A DNA stretch of 34,317 nt from Nanobdellota archaeon (GCA_018812355.1 JAHJDQ010000122.1:1-34317); one strand, 5' to 3'. Shown: positions 19,101 to 27,834, counted from the first letter of the stretch. Notes: generated from the letters alone by a model not told the origin. Translations and numbers: made by a program.

Positions 19101-20149
19101 AATCCTAAATTGATCAAAAACCGGACAACTTTTTGATGGTATAAATCTAGTTCCAAACATCCCTTTAGATTTCTTTCGTATAAAGTAACTCCTGGGAAAT
19201 TCTCAACAATACACTTTTTAACTTTATTATAGTATGATTTATCTTTGTTGATAAAGAGAATTTTATTCTGATGAAAACTGCCCTCAGCCACTAAGGCACC
19301 CAATAAAAAAGCCAATGATTTGTTAATCTGTTTTGGTAGAGTAACATTTTTTTCCTTTCTCTTAAACGTAGGAACATAACTTTTCAAAGAAGGATTTGAT
19401 TTGCTAAATAAAAAAGAATTACGGTTAATCAGAACATAATCATTTTCAGTAATATCCATTAACAATTTCCATTGAAAAGTAGGCATACCAAAGGGGTTCT
19501 GTTCCCAACAAAGAACTGGATGATTATAACTTCCCTTAATAGAATAGCCTTCATTTGTAATAACTTTGATGATTTCGTGTTTTCCAGAATTAAAGAATTT
19601 GCTAGCTTTTTTAGTTTCACCTTGATAATTTAATATTTTAAGATTAATTTTATCTTCTTTCTTACTAGAAATTTCTTTAATCGGCACCATCCCTTGATTG
19701 GTTAGCACTAAAGTATCTCCTGTAACACAATAACGGTAAGCTGCCGCTTTATCTCCATCCATACTCCCAAAATTTCCTTGGCCTTTAATCAAAGGATAAC
19801 GTAAAGAAAAATCTTGAGCCATTCTTACTAAAGCATCATAAACTGAAGCATCGCCATGAGGATGGAACTTACCAAGAACATCTCCAACAATCCGCGCACA
19901 TTTCTTGGAAGGTTTGTTATAAAACATACTCATCTGATGCATCGCATAAAGAATCCGTCTATGAACAGGCTTCAAACCATCCCGTACATCTGGCAGAGCC
20001 CTACCAACTATTACAGACATTGCATAATTAACATAAGCTTCTTTCATCTCCTCTTCAATCACACGAGGAATAATTTTATCATTCTTCGGATTACTTTCAG
20101 CAGAATCAGTTACAATTTCATCATTATTTTTAGAGCTATTTTCGTCCAT
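16196..20149 (-). CDS. gyrA: DNA gyrase subunit A, with in-frame intein
   Basis: GyrA N-terminus ([30 protein letters not shown]), catalytic AAYRY, GyrA box QRRGGKG, beta-pinwheel repeats; acidic C-terminal tail; 884-aa extein after removing 433-aa intein. Confidence 0.96.
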   Translation of the reverse strand: MDENSSKNNDEIVTDSAESNPKNDKIIPRVIEEEMKEAYVNYAMSVIVGRALPDVRDGLKPVHRRILYAMHQMSMFYNKPSKKCARIVGDVLGKFHPHGDASVYDALVRMAQDFSLRYPLIKGQGNFGSMDGDKAAAYRYCVTGDTLVLTNQGMVPIKEISSKKEDKINLKILNYQGETKKASKFFNSGKHEIIKVITNEGYSIKGSYNHPVLCWEQNPFGMPTFQWKLLMDITENDYVLINRNSFLFSKSNPSLKSYVPTFKRKEKNVTLPKQINKSLAFLLGALVAEGSFHQNKILFINKDKSYYNKVKKCIVENFPGVTLYERNLKGCLELDLYHQKVVRFLINLGLKKVKSDFKEIPHIILKSKKEVIKSFLQALYEGDGSVKCVTDRRHGGKSMHLFYDSKSKKLIDQLKVVLLNFGIITSAPRSDKRNNCFRLIIPKASNVLIFKKEIGFFSLRKKEILKEVESANLSRMSKLDYIPYLNQYLRKNYKNYFIKKNNFDRYNNLQKNLTKLKTILNPHDQSLINWLLKNNFLFNKVKTITKCPKEEVYSIRVDSHCHSFIANGFVNHNTEAKLQKIAGELLKDIEKNTVDFKPNFDSSLEEPTVLPNKLPNLLINGSSGIAVGMATNIPPHNVSEVCEAVIQTINNPDISVDELMQIIPGPDFPTGGEVACGDALKYAYAKGKGKVTIKAISEIEGNKIVIKEVPYQVNKADLIIHIAELVKNKKVPGIRNINDESDREGIRVVIDLKKDVDPNVVLNQLYKYSRLKVTFGINLLALVGNQPKLLGLKEIISEHIKHRKDVIIRRTQYDLEQAEKRVHVLEGLLIALDNIDQIIPEIKQSRTVEEAKNFLMGKYKLSEIQAKAILEMRLQKLASLEQEKIRDEHQELLEKINYYQDILGSEEKVLGLIKEELEDIKTDYGDKRRSRIVAGEDEYIDLEDLIEESSVVVTMTHSGYVKRLPLDTYKTQRRGGKGVKAAGTKDEDFLENLYVVSTHDYLLFFTDQSQVYWLKVYNIPETSRQAKGKHVANLLQMSPGENITAVVPVKDFAEGYLFMATKKGTVKKTPLIEFSRPRKGGIRAVNLDEGDSLIGVKGTTGLQEIILATKLGWANRFREQDVRHMGRTARGVRGIRLRSGDEVVGMLVAEEGKNILTLTEKGYGKRTPVTEYRLCNRGGKGVTNIKITSKNGWVQSVKLVDGEEEELMLISREGIGIRIPVSSISVIGRATQGVRVMRMNEGDTLAASAKIVVEDSDEIVESNEEEVVVGEAEVIDEVSEEIREEVEEATEEDPVEEDTDELNNEEDDSSEDVENQE
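18431..19729 (-). mobile_element. GyrA intein (433 aa) with LAGLIDADG homing endonuclease domain, inserted after active-site Tyr
   Basis: Block [21 protein letters not shown], block B GSYNHPVL, endonuclease blocks [12 protein letters not shown] and [13 protein letters not shown], block [24 protein letters not shown]; flanks AAYRY / TEAKLQKIA are contiguous GyrA. Confidence 0.95.
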
Positions 20150-20213
20150 TTTTAATAATTAAAACTTCCTCTTTATCGTCGCTAAACTAATAAGAATTAG
20201 AGAGAATTAGGCT

Positions 20214-20852
20214 TTATAAAGGTTGTGGTTTTTTAGCATTTTCCATCGCTTTTTTAATCTCATCTTGAGCAGATTTTTCTCGTTCTTCCCGTTCCTGTAA
20301 CATTTCCACTTCTTCTGCTTCTTTCTCTACTCCCTCGGCTTCTTCTAATACCTCTTTGGGAACTAATTTCAAGAAAGCCATTTTCGCTTCTGCACTGGGT
20401 AAATCAAAATATTCAAAGAATTTTTTAGTTAACTTGACTTTATAGGTTCTTCCAAAACGTTCTTTTTCAATAAAACCTTGTTCAACTAACTCCCGCATAT
20501 GTTCATACGCTCCACTACCCCTTAGTTTAACAACATCAGACTGCACAATTGGATACTTCCAAGCTACTACTGCCAAAGTCTCCATTAACGGCCCTTCTAA
20601 CTCAGTCGAAGAAACCAGATTACTAACCAAAGGAATAAACTCATCCTTGACGGTTAATTTCCAACCCTCTGCTCTTTTTTCAATCCTTAACGCATTGTCA
20701 TTATTTTCATAATCTTTAACCAAATCCTGCACGGTTTGATTTGTTTCTTTTAAATTAAGAACACATAACACTGCTAATCTCTCCGTAGAAATCTCTTTAC
20801 CTACCGCAAAAAGTACCGCTTCAACTCTTTTTTTTTGCTCTACTTTACTCAT
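20214..20852 (-). CDS. scpB: Segregation and condensation protein B (ScpB)
   Basis: VEAVLFAVGKEISTERLAVL ... GPLMETLAVVAWKYPIVQSDVVKLRGSGAYEHMRELVEQGFIEKERFGRTYKVKLTKKFFEYFDL. Confidence 0.85.
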   Translation of the reverse strand: MSKVEQKKRVEAVLFAVGKEISTERLAVLCVLNLKETNQTVQDLVKDYENNDNALRIEKRAEGWKLTVKDEFIPLVSNLVSSTELEGPLMETLAVVAWKYPIVQSDVVKLRGSGAYEHMRELVEQGFIEKERFGRTYKVKLTKKFFEYFDLPSAEAKMAFLKLVPKEVLEEAEGVEKEAEEVEMLQEREEREKSAQDEIKKAMENAKKPQPL

Positions 20853-21421
20853 TTTCCTTTTAAAGAATATTTCCCTTCTTTTAAATCTATTTCTCCTTTA
20901 TCGATCATCTGATCCAAGAAATCTTCCAATTTATCTTTCGTTAATCCGGTTAAACCGCTTAATTGTGGTGAAGTCAACTCTCCCTTACTCAGTAAAACCG
21001 TAACGTAATTTTTCAATAAGCCACCCATATTTTTCTTCATGAATTCATTCTCCGCCCGCAATTGTTTCGCTACTAAATCAATCTGATGTAATCTCGCTTG
21101 TAAATCATTTAAGAAATTAGAAAAATCGCCGCTAGTAAAAGGCATCTTTGCTGGCTCAAGTACTTCCACAATCGAAGGCATATAATTAAAACAAAATCCG
21201 ACGATGTTTTGTATTTTATCTGTTTTTATTTCCAACTCCGCAAAAGTAGCCCATAACCCTTCTTCATCGTGTTTCTTAATTTCAGCAAACTCTTCACTAA
21301 TTATTTGATAATCTTTATCTTTTTTGATATTAGAAATGTACTCTTTAATTGACTTCTCGACATGCTCTTGTGGCTTACCAACAACCTCCAGTACCACTCT
21401 AAAAACAATCTCTCCTTCCAT
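20849..21421 (-). CDS. Conserved hypothetical protein, overlapping scpB
   Basis: 190-aa ORF with coiled-coil segment and C-terminal winged-helix-like LTSPQLSGLTGLTKDKLEDFLDQMIDKGEIDL; 4-nt overlap with scpB. Confidence 0.65.
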   Translation of the reverse strand: MEGEIVFRVVLEVVGKPQEHVEKSIKEYISNIKKDKDYQIISEEFAEIKKHDEEGLWATFAELEIKTDKIQNIVGFCFNYMPSIVEVLEPAKMPFTSGDFSNFLNDLQARLHQIDLVAKQLRAENEFMKKNMGGLLKNYVTVLLSKGELTSPQLSGLTGLTKDKLEDFLDQMIDKGEIDLKEGKYSLKGK

Positions 21422-21481
21422 ACATCTCAGAATTGTAAGGGGTTTTTAAGTGTTTTGGAAAACTAAATTATCATAACCCTC

Positions 21482-23686
21482 TCACTTCTTCCATAACACC
21501 ACAATCATCAATAAAATAAAAGTAACTACAAGAATATAAGGAATCAACTCCCGCGCTTTCTCTGAACTTGATTCATAAACAACCACGCCACCAGTTAAAC
21601 TGCTCCCCATTCTGCTTTTAGAAGACAAAGGTGAACTAAGCTCCAATCCCCCCTCTTCACTAGCTAAAGAAACAACTTGCTCTTCTTTCTTAACCTCTTC
21701 CTCAACTTCAACAAAAATACTCTCCGTCATTTCCTTATCCGTTTTCTGACCATCTTTATTCAATTTCACTTTTAATTTATACTCACCTTCTTCCATCTCA
21801 AGATCAGCTTTCATTAACAACTCAACAATCTTAATTTCATTTTCCCTTAACTTAATCTGTTGTAGATTACTTTCCCGCTCACCATCTTGACAAGAATAAC
21901 ATTTACTTCCACGATAGAGATAACTCCAGATATTATAATCATGCTCTTTAGCATCACCAACTAACTGTACTTTAACCTTAAACAACTCTTCTGGAAAAAC
22001 TGAACTAGGTAGCTCAACAATCTCATATGCATTCGCTTTCACTTCCTTCTCTACAGCTTTCTCAATCTCTTTTAAGTAATCCAAATAATCTTTGCAAACT
22101 TCTTCATCAACATCAACCACTTCTAATTCTTTCTCCGCTCTTAAGTCAAACGCTTCCAAAACTAAAGTTGCCTGACCATCCTCAACTTTTTGATTACAGT
22201 TAGGAATCAATTGAATTGGTAAAGTCAAAGTATAATCTTTGTATTCATCATAAAGACTAAATTTAGTTGTTGTACTAATTTTCTCACCACCTTTTTCAAG
22301 ATAAAGCTGCACCGAATACTTACTTTCTGAACCTTTGTAAATTTTTATCTCCGCTCTAAACTGATCTCCCCATTCTACTTCTTCATCATTTCCCAAATAT
22401 AAAGATTCAATTGACAAAGAAGAATCTAGTTCTTTATACTGAGGATTAATTGCAATTAATTTAGTTACTTGATTATCATTTAATTCCTGATCACTACAAC
22501 TCAATCCCTCTAACAAAAAACTAATCTGATAAATCCCCTCTTCTAAATTAGGAGTATATCCTTTCGTACGTTCTGTAGTCACAACAGTATCCGTCCAAGG
22601 GGAATATTCTTTCACTAAACCTCCAAAAACATCTTCAATTTTTCCTTTAACAGAAATCTCTTCTGCCTCTCCATACTCACGCTGAACTGTAACATTAAAC
22701 TCTAAATCTTCTCCCTGAAAAATTGAATTGCTCATCTCTAACTCCAATTTCCAATCGCAACCAGCCGTATAAACATTCTCCTCTCCCGGAGTAGGAGCAA
22801 CTTTAAACCAACCACCCGAAAATTTACCCCAACTCGTCCCTTCCACTGCATCAGAAAAACTGACCTCATCAATTAACACACTCTCCACAACAGGATAACC
22901 ATTATACAACCTAACTTCATCTTCCAAATTATTATTCAATTCAAAGTCTCCATCCGAATCACGATAAACAACCGTATAACAACCAACACATAACTCCAGA
23001 TTTTCAACATTTACTGAAGTAACCCTCAGCTCATGATCATCATAATTATCGTACAATACCAACCCTCCTAAATAAACAACATTCTCACCAGAATTATACA
23101 ACTCCACCCACTCGCCCAAAGGCTTAGCGAGATCATCATTGTCTAAAGGGTCAGGCATAAATTCCGTGATTTCTAACGCCGAATAATCATAACTAAAATC
23201 ATAAACACTATTCTCTCGCCCTGGAGTTCCCCCCTCAAGCAAACTTTCCTTCCACTCACCATCTTTATTTTTTTCTAAAGTCTTGCCATTACCATCAGCT
23301 CCCCATTCAGCAAGATAATTAACTGAATCAATCACAGAATTATTCGTATCAAACAAAGTTATTTCGTCGCCATCATTACCTAGCCCATTGCCAATTGTTG
23401 CTCCAGCAGAATAAATTGAAGCATTAAAGTTAGTATTGTTAAATCCTTCTTCAACAATTAAAGCATAATTAGAATTAATATAGTTAATTTCGATTAGAAT
23501 GTCATTAGAACTTTCATCGGCGATAATAAAACCGCTTAAATTAAGATAATTTTCAAAATAGATTTCAATAAATTCATTATTATTATCACTTCCTTCCGAA
23601 TCATACATCAATTCATTAATCTCTATTGCTAGAGAACTAAAACTAAATAAAATTACTATTAACAACACCGATTTAACCCCTAACAT
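21482..23686 (-). CDS. Secreted, membrane-anchored protein with lamin-tail-like (LTD) domains
   Basis: N-terminal signal-like MLGVKSVLLIVILFSFSSLA; EINELMYDSEGSDNNNEFIEIYFENYLNLSGFIIAD and ALEITEFMPDPLDNDDLAKPLGEWVELYNSGENVVYLGGLVLYD are LTD-like; C-terminal TM ELIPYILVVTFILLMIVVLWKK. Confidence 0.75.
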   Translation of the reverse strand: MLGVKSVLLIVILFSFSSLAIEINELMYDSEGSDNNNEFIEIYFENYLNLSGFIIADESSNDILIEINYINSNYALIVEEGFNNTNFNASIYSAGATIGNGLGNDGDEITLFDTNNSVIDSVNYLAEWGADGNGKTLEKNKDGEWKESLLEGGTPGRENSVYDFSYDYSALEITEFMPDPLDNDDLAKPLGEWVELYNSGENVVYLGGLVLYDNYDDHELRVTSVNVENLELCVGCYTVVYRDSDGDFELNNNLEDEVRLYNGYPVVESVLIDEVSFSDAVEGTSWGKFSGGWFKVAPTPGEENVYTAGCDWKLELEMSNSIFQGEDLEFNVTVQREYGEAEEISVKGKIEDVFGGLVKEYSPWTDTVVTTERTKGYTPNLEEGIYQISFLLEGLSCSDQELNDNQVTKLIAINPQYKELDSSLSIESLYLGNDEEVEWGDQFRAEIKIYKGSESKYSVQLYLEKGGEKISTTTKFSLYDEYKDYTLTLPIQLIPNCNQKVEDGQATLVLEAFDLRAEKELEVVDVDEEVCKDYLDYLKEIEKAVEKEVKANAYEIVELPSSVFPEELFKVKVQLVGDAKEHDYNIWSYLYRGSKCYSCQDGERESNLQQIKLRENEIKIVELLMKADLEMEEGEYKLKVKLNKDGQKTDKEMTESIFVEVEEEVKKEEQVVSLASEEGGLELSSPLSSKSRMGSSLTGGVVVYESSSEKARELIPYILVVTFILLMIVVLWKK

Positions 23687-23780
23687 AATTCTAGAATATC
23701 TTTAAACCTTAAATAGTTTTAGATTCACTATTATACAATACTAAAGAAAGTTTTTAAACACATTTGCTTTATAATGAGGG

Positions 23781-24230
23781 ATGGGTTGGTTATTTGGTAA
23801 AAAAAAAGTTCCTAAGGTACCCCTACCGCCAGGGAGATTAGTAGATAAAGATTCTTTAAATTTTCCTAATAAAGTTCCTTCTGAAAAAGTGATTGGACCA
23901 GAACATTTCAAAAGTGCAGTTGGTGTGGATAAACCTCTGCCACATTTGAAATCAGAAGCACAAAAGAAAGTTTCTAAACCAATTAAAAAACCAAAATTGC
24001 CAGTAATGAGACATGTGGGAGGTCCTTTGTTTGTGAAAGTTGATGTTTATCAACAGATATTAGGAGAATTAGATGGCCTTAAACACGATTTAACTGAATT
24101 AGGTCATGCTAATAAAAATTTAGAAAAATCAGAATTTAATGAAGAAGAAAAATTTAAACACCTCCAGAACACTATCAAAGTTGTTCATGATCGTTTGATG
24201 GAAAGTGATAAAATAATCTTTAAAGGGTGA
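23781..24230 (+). CDS. Hypothetical charged/coiled-coil protein with FVKVDxY motif
   Basis: 149-aa ORF, PLFVKVDVYQQILGELDGLKHDL; first gene of same-strand cluster. Confidence 0.6.
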   Translation: MGWLFGKKKVPKVPLPPGRLVDKDSLNFPNKVPSEKVIGPEHFKSAVGVDKPLPHLKSEAQKKVSKPIKKPKLPVMRHVGGPLFVKVDVYQQILGELDGLKHDLTELGHANKNLEKSEFNEEEKFKHLQNTIKVVHDRLMESDKIIFKG

Positions 24231-24236
24231 GACAAG

Positions 24237-24464
24237 ATGGAAAATATGCCTGTTTTTGTAAAAGTTGATGAATATGAGGATGTGCTTAGTTTAGTACAAA
24301 CTATTCGAAAGAAAATTGATGACGCTAAAGATACACTTCTTAAGATTAATGATCTTAAGAATGAGGAAGATCATCAATTAGAGATGTGGCAAAACACATT
24401 AGCTGAAGTAGAGAAAAAAGTTGATTTTATTGATCATTCGTTGAGTGAGCCAGAACATTTTTGA
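24237..24464 (+). CDS. Hypothetical coiled-coil protein with FVKVDxY motif
   Basis: 75-aa ORF, MPVFVKVDEYEDVLSLVQTIRKKIDDA; 6 nt after the preceding gene. Confidence 0.6.
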   Translation: MENMPVFVKVDEYEDVLSLVQTIRKKIDDAKDTLLKINDLKNEEDHQLEMWQNTLAEVEKKVDFIDHSLSEPEHF

Positions 24465-24934
24465 AAATGACCAAGCATAAGACTGCGCATCGAAAGAGAA
24501 CCCATAAATATACCCCTAGGCATCATACCTCTAAACCTAAAGAAAAAGAGCCAAATTATATGGTACAGATTAATGAACCTAATGTTTTAAGAAAAGATAT
24601 CTTAGAAGGATTAAAAGAAACTATCATTTTTATGCAAGGTTATGCTGAATTTAAAACCATTCAAATAGAAAAAGTTGATCTTTACGGTTTTTTAAAAGAT
24701 CAAATTAAAGAATTGCAAGGACTAGTTAATAATCTTAAAAAATATTTACCACAAGGTAAATTAGAACTCGTCGTGCCAGGAGAAAAGAAACGATTAATAA
24801 ATCCAGTGGCTAAAACAGTGAACCACGTCCCACCCTCAACAAGGACGGATCACCCAACATCTGTAGCAAGTGAATTAGATGAACTGGAAATATCGTTAAA
24901 AGATATTGAAAGTCAGCTGCAAACACTGAATTAA
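24461..24934 (+). CDS. Hypothetical basic/coiled-coil protein
   Basis: Overlaps preceding stop (TTG start at 24461; alternative ATG at 24467); RKDILEGLKETIIFMQGYAEFKTIQIEKVDLYGFLKDQIKELQGL. Confidence 0.6.
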   Translation: MKMTKHKTAHRKRTHKYTPRHHTSKPKEKEPNYMVQINEPNVLRKDILEGLKETIIFMQGYAEFKTIQIEKVDLYGFLKDQIKELQGLVNNLKKYLPQGKLELVVPGEKKRLINPVAKTVNHVPPSTRTDHPTSVASELDELEISLKDIESQLQTLN

Positions 24935-24953
24935 TTTTCTTTTTTACAATAAT

Positions 24954-24962
24954 TTTATAAAA
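24954..24962 (+). promoter_or_regulatory. TATA box for tRNA-Leu
   Basis: TTTATAAAA about 25-33 nt upstream of the tRNA 5' end at 24987. Confidence 0.65.
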
Positions 24963-24986
24963 CAATTCGAGTATTTTCTATGATAT

Positions 24987-25088
24987 GTGCGCGTGCCGGA
25001 GTGGTCAAACTCTTGATGAGGACTAAACGGACTGGACTCAAAATCCAGTGACTTAGTGTCTACGCAGGTTCGAGCCCTGCCGCGCACA
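24987..25088 (+). tRNA. tRNA-Leu(CAA), type II, with extra 18 nt in the D-loop
   Basis: Acceptor GTGCGCG/CGCGCAC, D-stem CCG/CGG, anticodon arm CTGGA-CTCAAAA-TCCAG, V-arm GAC-TTAGT-GTC, T-arm GCAGG-TTCGAGC-CCTGC, discriminator A, T-rich tail. Confidence 0.92.
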
Positions 25089-25099
25089 TTTCTTTTTTG

Positions 25100-25216
25100 C
25101 ATTCACGTAGTTGAGGGTTGATAAGGGCAGACTGCCCTTATGCGCGGTGCTTACGCAGGTTCGAGTGACATTAAATCACGTTAGGGATTTATGGCCGAAT
25201 ACCCTGCTACCCACAT
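25100..25216 (+). ncRNA. Structured tRNA-like intergenic segment (candidate ncRNA or tRNA remnant)
   Basis: ATAAGGGC-AGACT-GCCCTTAT hairpin; TACGCAGGTTCGAG (25152-25165) identical to 25061-25074 in tRNA-Leu; GTGA-CATTAAA-TCAC hairpin; ends CCCTGC-TACCCAC-A then T9. Confidence 0.4.
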
Positions 25217-25267
25217 TTTTTTTTAATTTGTAGGTATCTTTTTAAACCAAAACGAAATAACTAACCC

Positions 25268-26608
25268 ATGCCCATAGAAATATGTACAATTAGCGGTTAT
25301 TCTGTTACTGGAGGAAATTCTACTGCAATTAAAATCGATGACGAAGTTGTTATTCTCGATATGGGCCTACATATGGAAAATTATATCCGTTATACTGAAA
25401 ACGAAGATATTCGTAAACTTACTTATCCAGAATTGCTAAAAGTTAAAGCTGTTCCTGATTACAAATTAATCAAAGATTGGCGTAAGAATGTTATTGGGAT
25501 CATACCCAGCCACGGCCATCTTGATCATATCGGCGCAATCCCTTTCTCCGCCGATTTATTTCCTAATGCTCCAGTTATCTGTACGCCTTATACTGCCGAA
25601 GTATTAAGAAGTATTTTCCAAGATGAACGAATTAAAATACCTAATCAACTGATTCCACTTAACCTTAACTCAATCTACAAACTCTCGGAAAAGATACAAG
25701 TAGAGTTAGTTAACGTTACCCATTCCATTCCGCACGCTTCTTTAATTGTTTTACATACTCCCTATGGAAAAATTGTTTACGCTAATGATTATAAGTTTGA
25801 TCGACAACCCACCTTAGGCAAGAAACCTAATTTTGAAAGATTAAAACAAATTGGCGAAGAAGGTGTTTTATTATTAATTGTGGAATCACTCTATGCTCAT
25901 GAAGACCGGAAAATGCCTTCCGAATCCGTGGCTAAACAAATGTTAAAAGATGTTATGTTAGGAGTACATGCTGACGGAAAAGCAATGTTTGTGACAACTT
26001 TTTCTTCCCACCTTGCTAGACTCAAAAGTATCGTTGAACTTGGTAAAAAACTAAACCGTGAGATTATTTTTATTGGAAGATCACTTTCTAAGTACGTTAC
26101 CGCTGGACAAAGAATTGATTTAATTAATTTTGAAAACGATGTTAAGATCTTCAAACACCGTGATAAAGTTGAAAAAATTCTTAACAAAATAATGCGCGAA
26201 GGAAAAGAAAAATACTTGATTGTTTGTACCGGCCATCAAGGCGAACCTAAAGCGGTTCTATCCCGTTTATCAAGAAAAGAACTTCCTTTTAAATTTAATA
26301 ATGGTGATGTCGTTATCTTCAGCTGCTCCGTCATTCCGGTTGAACTAAACAAAGACAACCGTGACAAATTAGAAAAACAATTAAGAAGCCACGGAGTAAG
26401 AATTTTTCGCGATATTCATGTTTCTGGTCACGCCGCCCGCGAAGACCATCGTGACTTGATCGAATTGATCAAACCGAAACATATCCTCCCCTCTCACGGA
26501 GGAAAAGAAAAAGCCGCTGCCATGGTCAACTTAGCTCAAGAAATGGGCTTCCACCAAGGTAAAACTGTCCATGTGATGAGTAATGGAAAAAGACTAACCT
26601 TAAAGTAG
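25268..26608 (+). CDS. Archaeal ribonuclease J (metallo-beta-lactamase/beta-CASP)
   Basis: PSHGHLDHIGAIP metal motif, VNVTHSIPHASLIVLHTPYGKIVYANDYKFD, C-terminal HVSGHAAREDHRDLIELIKPKHILPSHGG; TAG stop. Confidence 0.9.
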   Translation: MPIEICTISGYSVTGGNSTAIKIDDEVVILDMGLHMENYIRYTENEDIRKLTYPELLKVKAVPDYKLIKDWRKNVIGIIPSHGHLDHIGAIPFSADLFPNAPVICTPYTAEVLRSIFQDERIKIPNQLIPLNLNSIYKLSEKIQVELVNVTHSIPHASLIVLHTPYGKIVYANDYKFDRQPTLGKKPNFERLKQIGEEGVLLLIVESLYAHEDRKMPSESVAKQMLKDVMLGVHADGKAMFVTTFSSHLARLKSIVELGKKLNREIIFIGRSLSKYVTAGQRIDLINFENDVKIFKHRDKVEKILNKIMREGKEKYLIVCTGHQGEPKAVLSRLSRKELPFKFNNGDVVIFSCSVIPVELNKDNRDKLEKQLRSHGVRIFRDIHVSGHAAREDHRDLIELIKPKHILPSHGGKEKAAAMVNLAQEMGFHQGKTVHVMSNGKRLTLK

Positions 26609-26669
26609 ACTAGACAACAACAAATTTTATAAAGAAATCTTTCTCTGAACAATTCGAGGGTGTTAAATA

Positions 26670-27416
26670 ATGAAATTAGTTTTAGCTGAGCCAAAATACT
26701 TTAAAGATAGTATTGGAATTATTTCTGAACTAGTCAGTGAAGTTAAATTTAAAGCTAGCCCAGATGGTCTGGAATTGGTAGCGATGGATCCAGCTAATGT
26801 CGCAATGGTCATTTTTAAGCTTCTCAGTAGTTGTTTTACCCAATATGAAATTAAAGAAGCAGAAGAAATCGCTATTAATTTAAGTAATCTCAAACAAATT
26901 TTAAGACGAGCTAAAAGTGAAGATACCCTTTCTTTAGAAACCACTGATGATGGAAAATTAAAGATTCAATTAAAAAGTAATACTACCCGCTCATTTTCTA
27001 TTCCCACTTTGGAATTAGATGACAAGGAACAAAGAGTACCAGAATTAACTTTTCCTTTAGCTATTCACACTAAATCTAGTATTTTGGCGGAAGCAATTGA
27101 AGATGTTTCTGTTGTCGCTGAATCTGTAACTTTTTTAGGCGAGAAAGAACAACTTTCTGTTAAGGCTGAGGGAGATTTATCTAAAGCTTTCATTGAAATT
27201 AAGCCCGATGATCAAACCGCCATCAATACCGAAAGTACTGATAAACATAAAGCCAAATATTCATTAGAATACTTAAAAAAGATGATTGCCGGTGGAAAAT
27301 TGAGTGATCAAGTTTCTCTCTATTTCAATACAGATTATCCACTGAAATTAGAGTATAAAGTCACTGATCGACTTCTCTTAAGCTTTATTCTTGCTCCGAG
27401 AGTAGATAATGATTGA
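26670..27416 (+). CDS. pcn: DNA polymerase sliding clamp (PCNA)
   Basis: 248-aa PCNA: FKASPDGLELVAMDPANVAMVIFKLL ... LEYLKKMIAGGKLSDQVSLYFNTDYPLKLEYKV; upstream TATA (ttttataaag) and GAGGGTG SD. Confidence 0.95.
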   Translation: MKLVLAEPKYFKDSIGIISELVSEVKFKASPDGLELVAMDPANVAMVIFKLLSSCFTQYEIKEAEEIAINLSNLKQILRRAKSEDTLSLETTDDGKLKIQLKSNTTRSFSIPTLELDDKEQRVPELTFPLAIHTKSSILAEAIEDVSVVAESVTFLGEKEQLSVKAEGDLSKAFIEIKPDDQTAINTESTDKHKAKYSLEYLKKMIAGGKLSDQVSLYFNTDYPLKLEYKVTDRLLLSFILAPRVDND

Positions 27417-27453
27417 TTGGAATGATCGAAATAATAATAAAATTACTAACAGT

Positions 27454-27729
27454 TTAAACACCTAATTTTTTTCTTTTATAGTATATCAAAAAGACAATAA
27501 GATACACTTCCGCAGTAATTATTCCGATAAAATATTTGAATATTAATGGAGGTTGATCTATTAGATAGGCATAAGTTAACGCAACAACATTAGCAATAAG
27601 ATAAGTTACAAACAATAGTAAACTTACTCCTTTGATATCTTTTAATTTTATGGTCTTAGTAATTTGCGGAATTAGCATTACTGAAAACAAAATAGTCGCT
27701 ACCCATCCTAAGATTGATGTTAAATCCAT
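27454..27729 (-). CDS. SemiSWEET/PQ-loop family transporter-like protein
   Basis: 91 aa, three hydrophobic segments, GWVATILFSVMLIPQITKTIKLKDIKGVSLLLFVTYLIANV is the PQ-loop pattern. Confidence 0.75.
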   Translation of the reverse strand: MDLTSILGWVATILFSVMLIPQITKTIKLKDIKGVSLLLFVTYLIANVVALTYAYLIDQPPLIFKYFIGIITAEVYLIVFLIYYKRKKLGV

Positions 27730-27834
27730 AATTAGCAGTAATCTGGTATTCTTTTTTTAAGAAAGTAGAAACTACGTTCCACAAATAAACAATTTTGAAA
27801 CAATCTTTATAAAAGAAGCTTCTAAATTACCCCT

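Noticed and set aside
16362-20155. Plus-strand ORFs within gyrA (16362..16664, 16686..16985, 19856..20155)
   Set aside because: Shadow ORFs antisense to strongly conserved gyrA coding sequence.
25100-25216. Calling the segment after tRNA-Leu a second functional tRNA
   Set aside because: No acceptor 5' strand matching TACCCAC and no convincing D-arm or anticodon loop with U33 could be found, so it is reported only as tRNA-like.
24961-26658. 11-nt repeat AACAATTCGAG upstream of tRNA-Leu (24961) and pcn (26648)
   Set aside because: The copies sit at different distances from their TATA boxes, and only two AT-rich copies were seen; probably coincidence.
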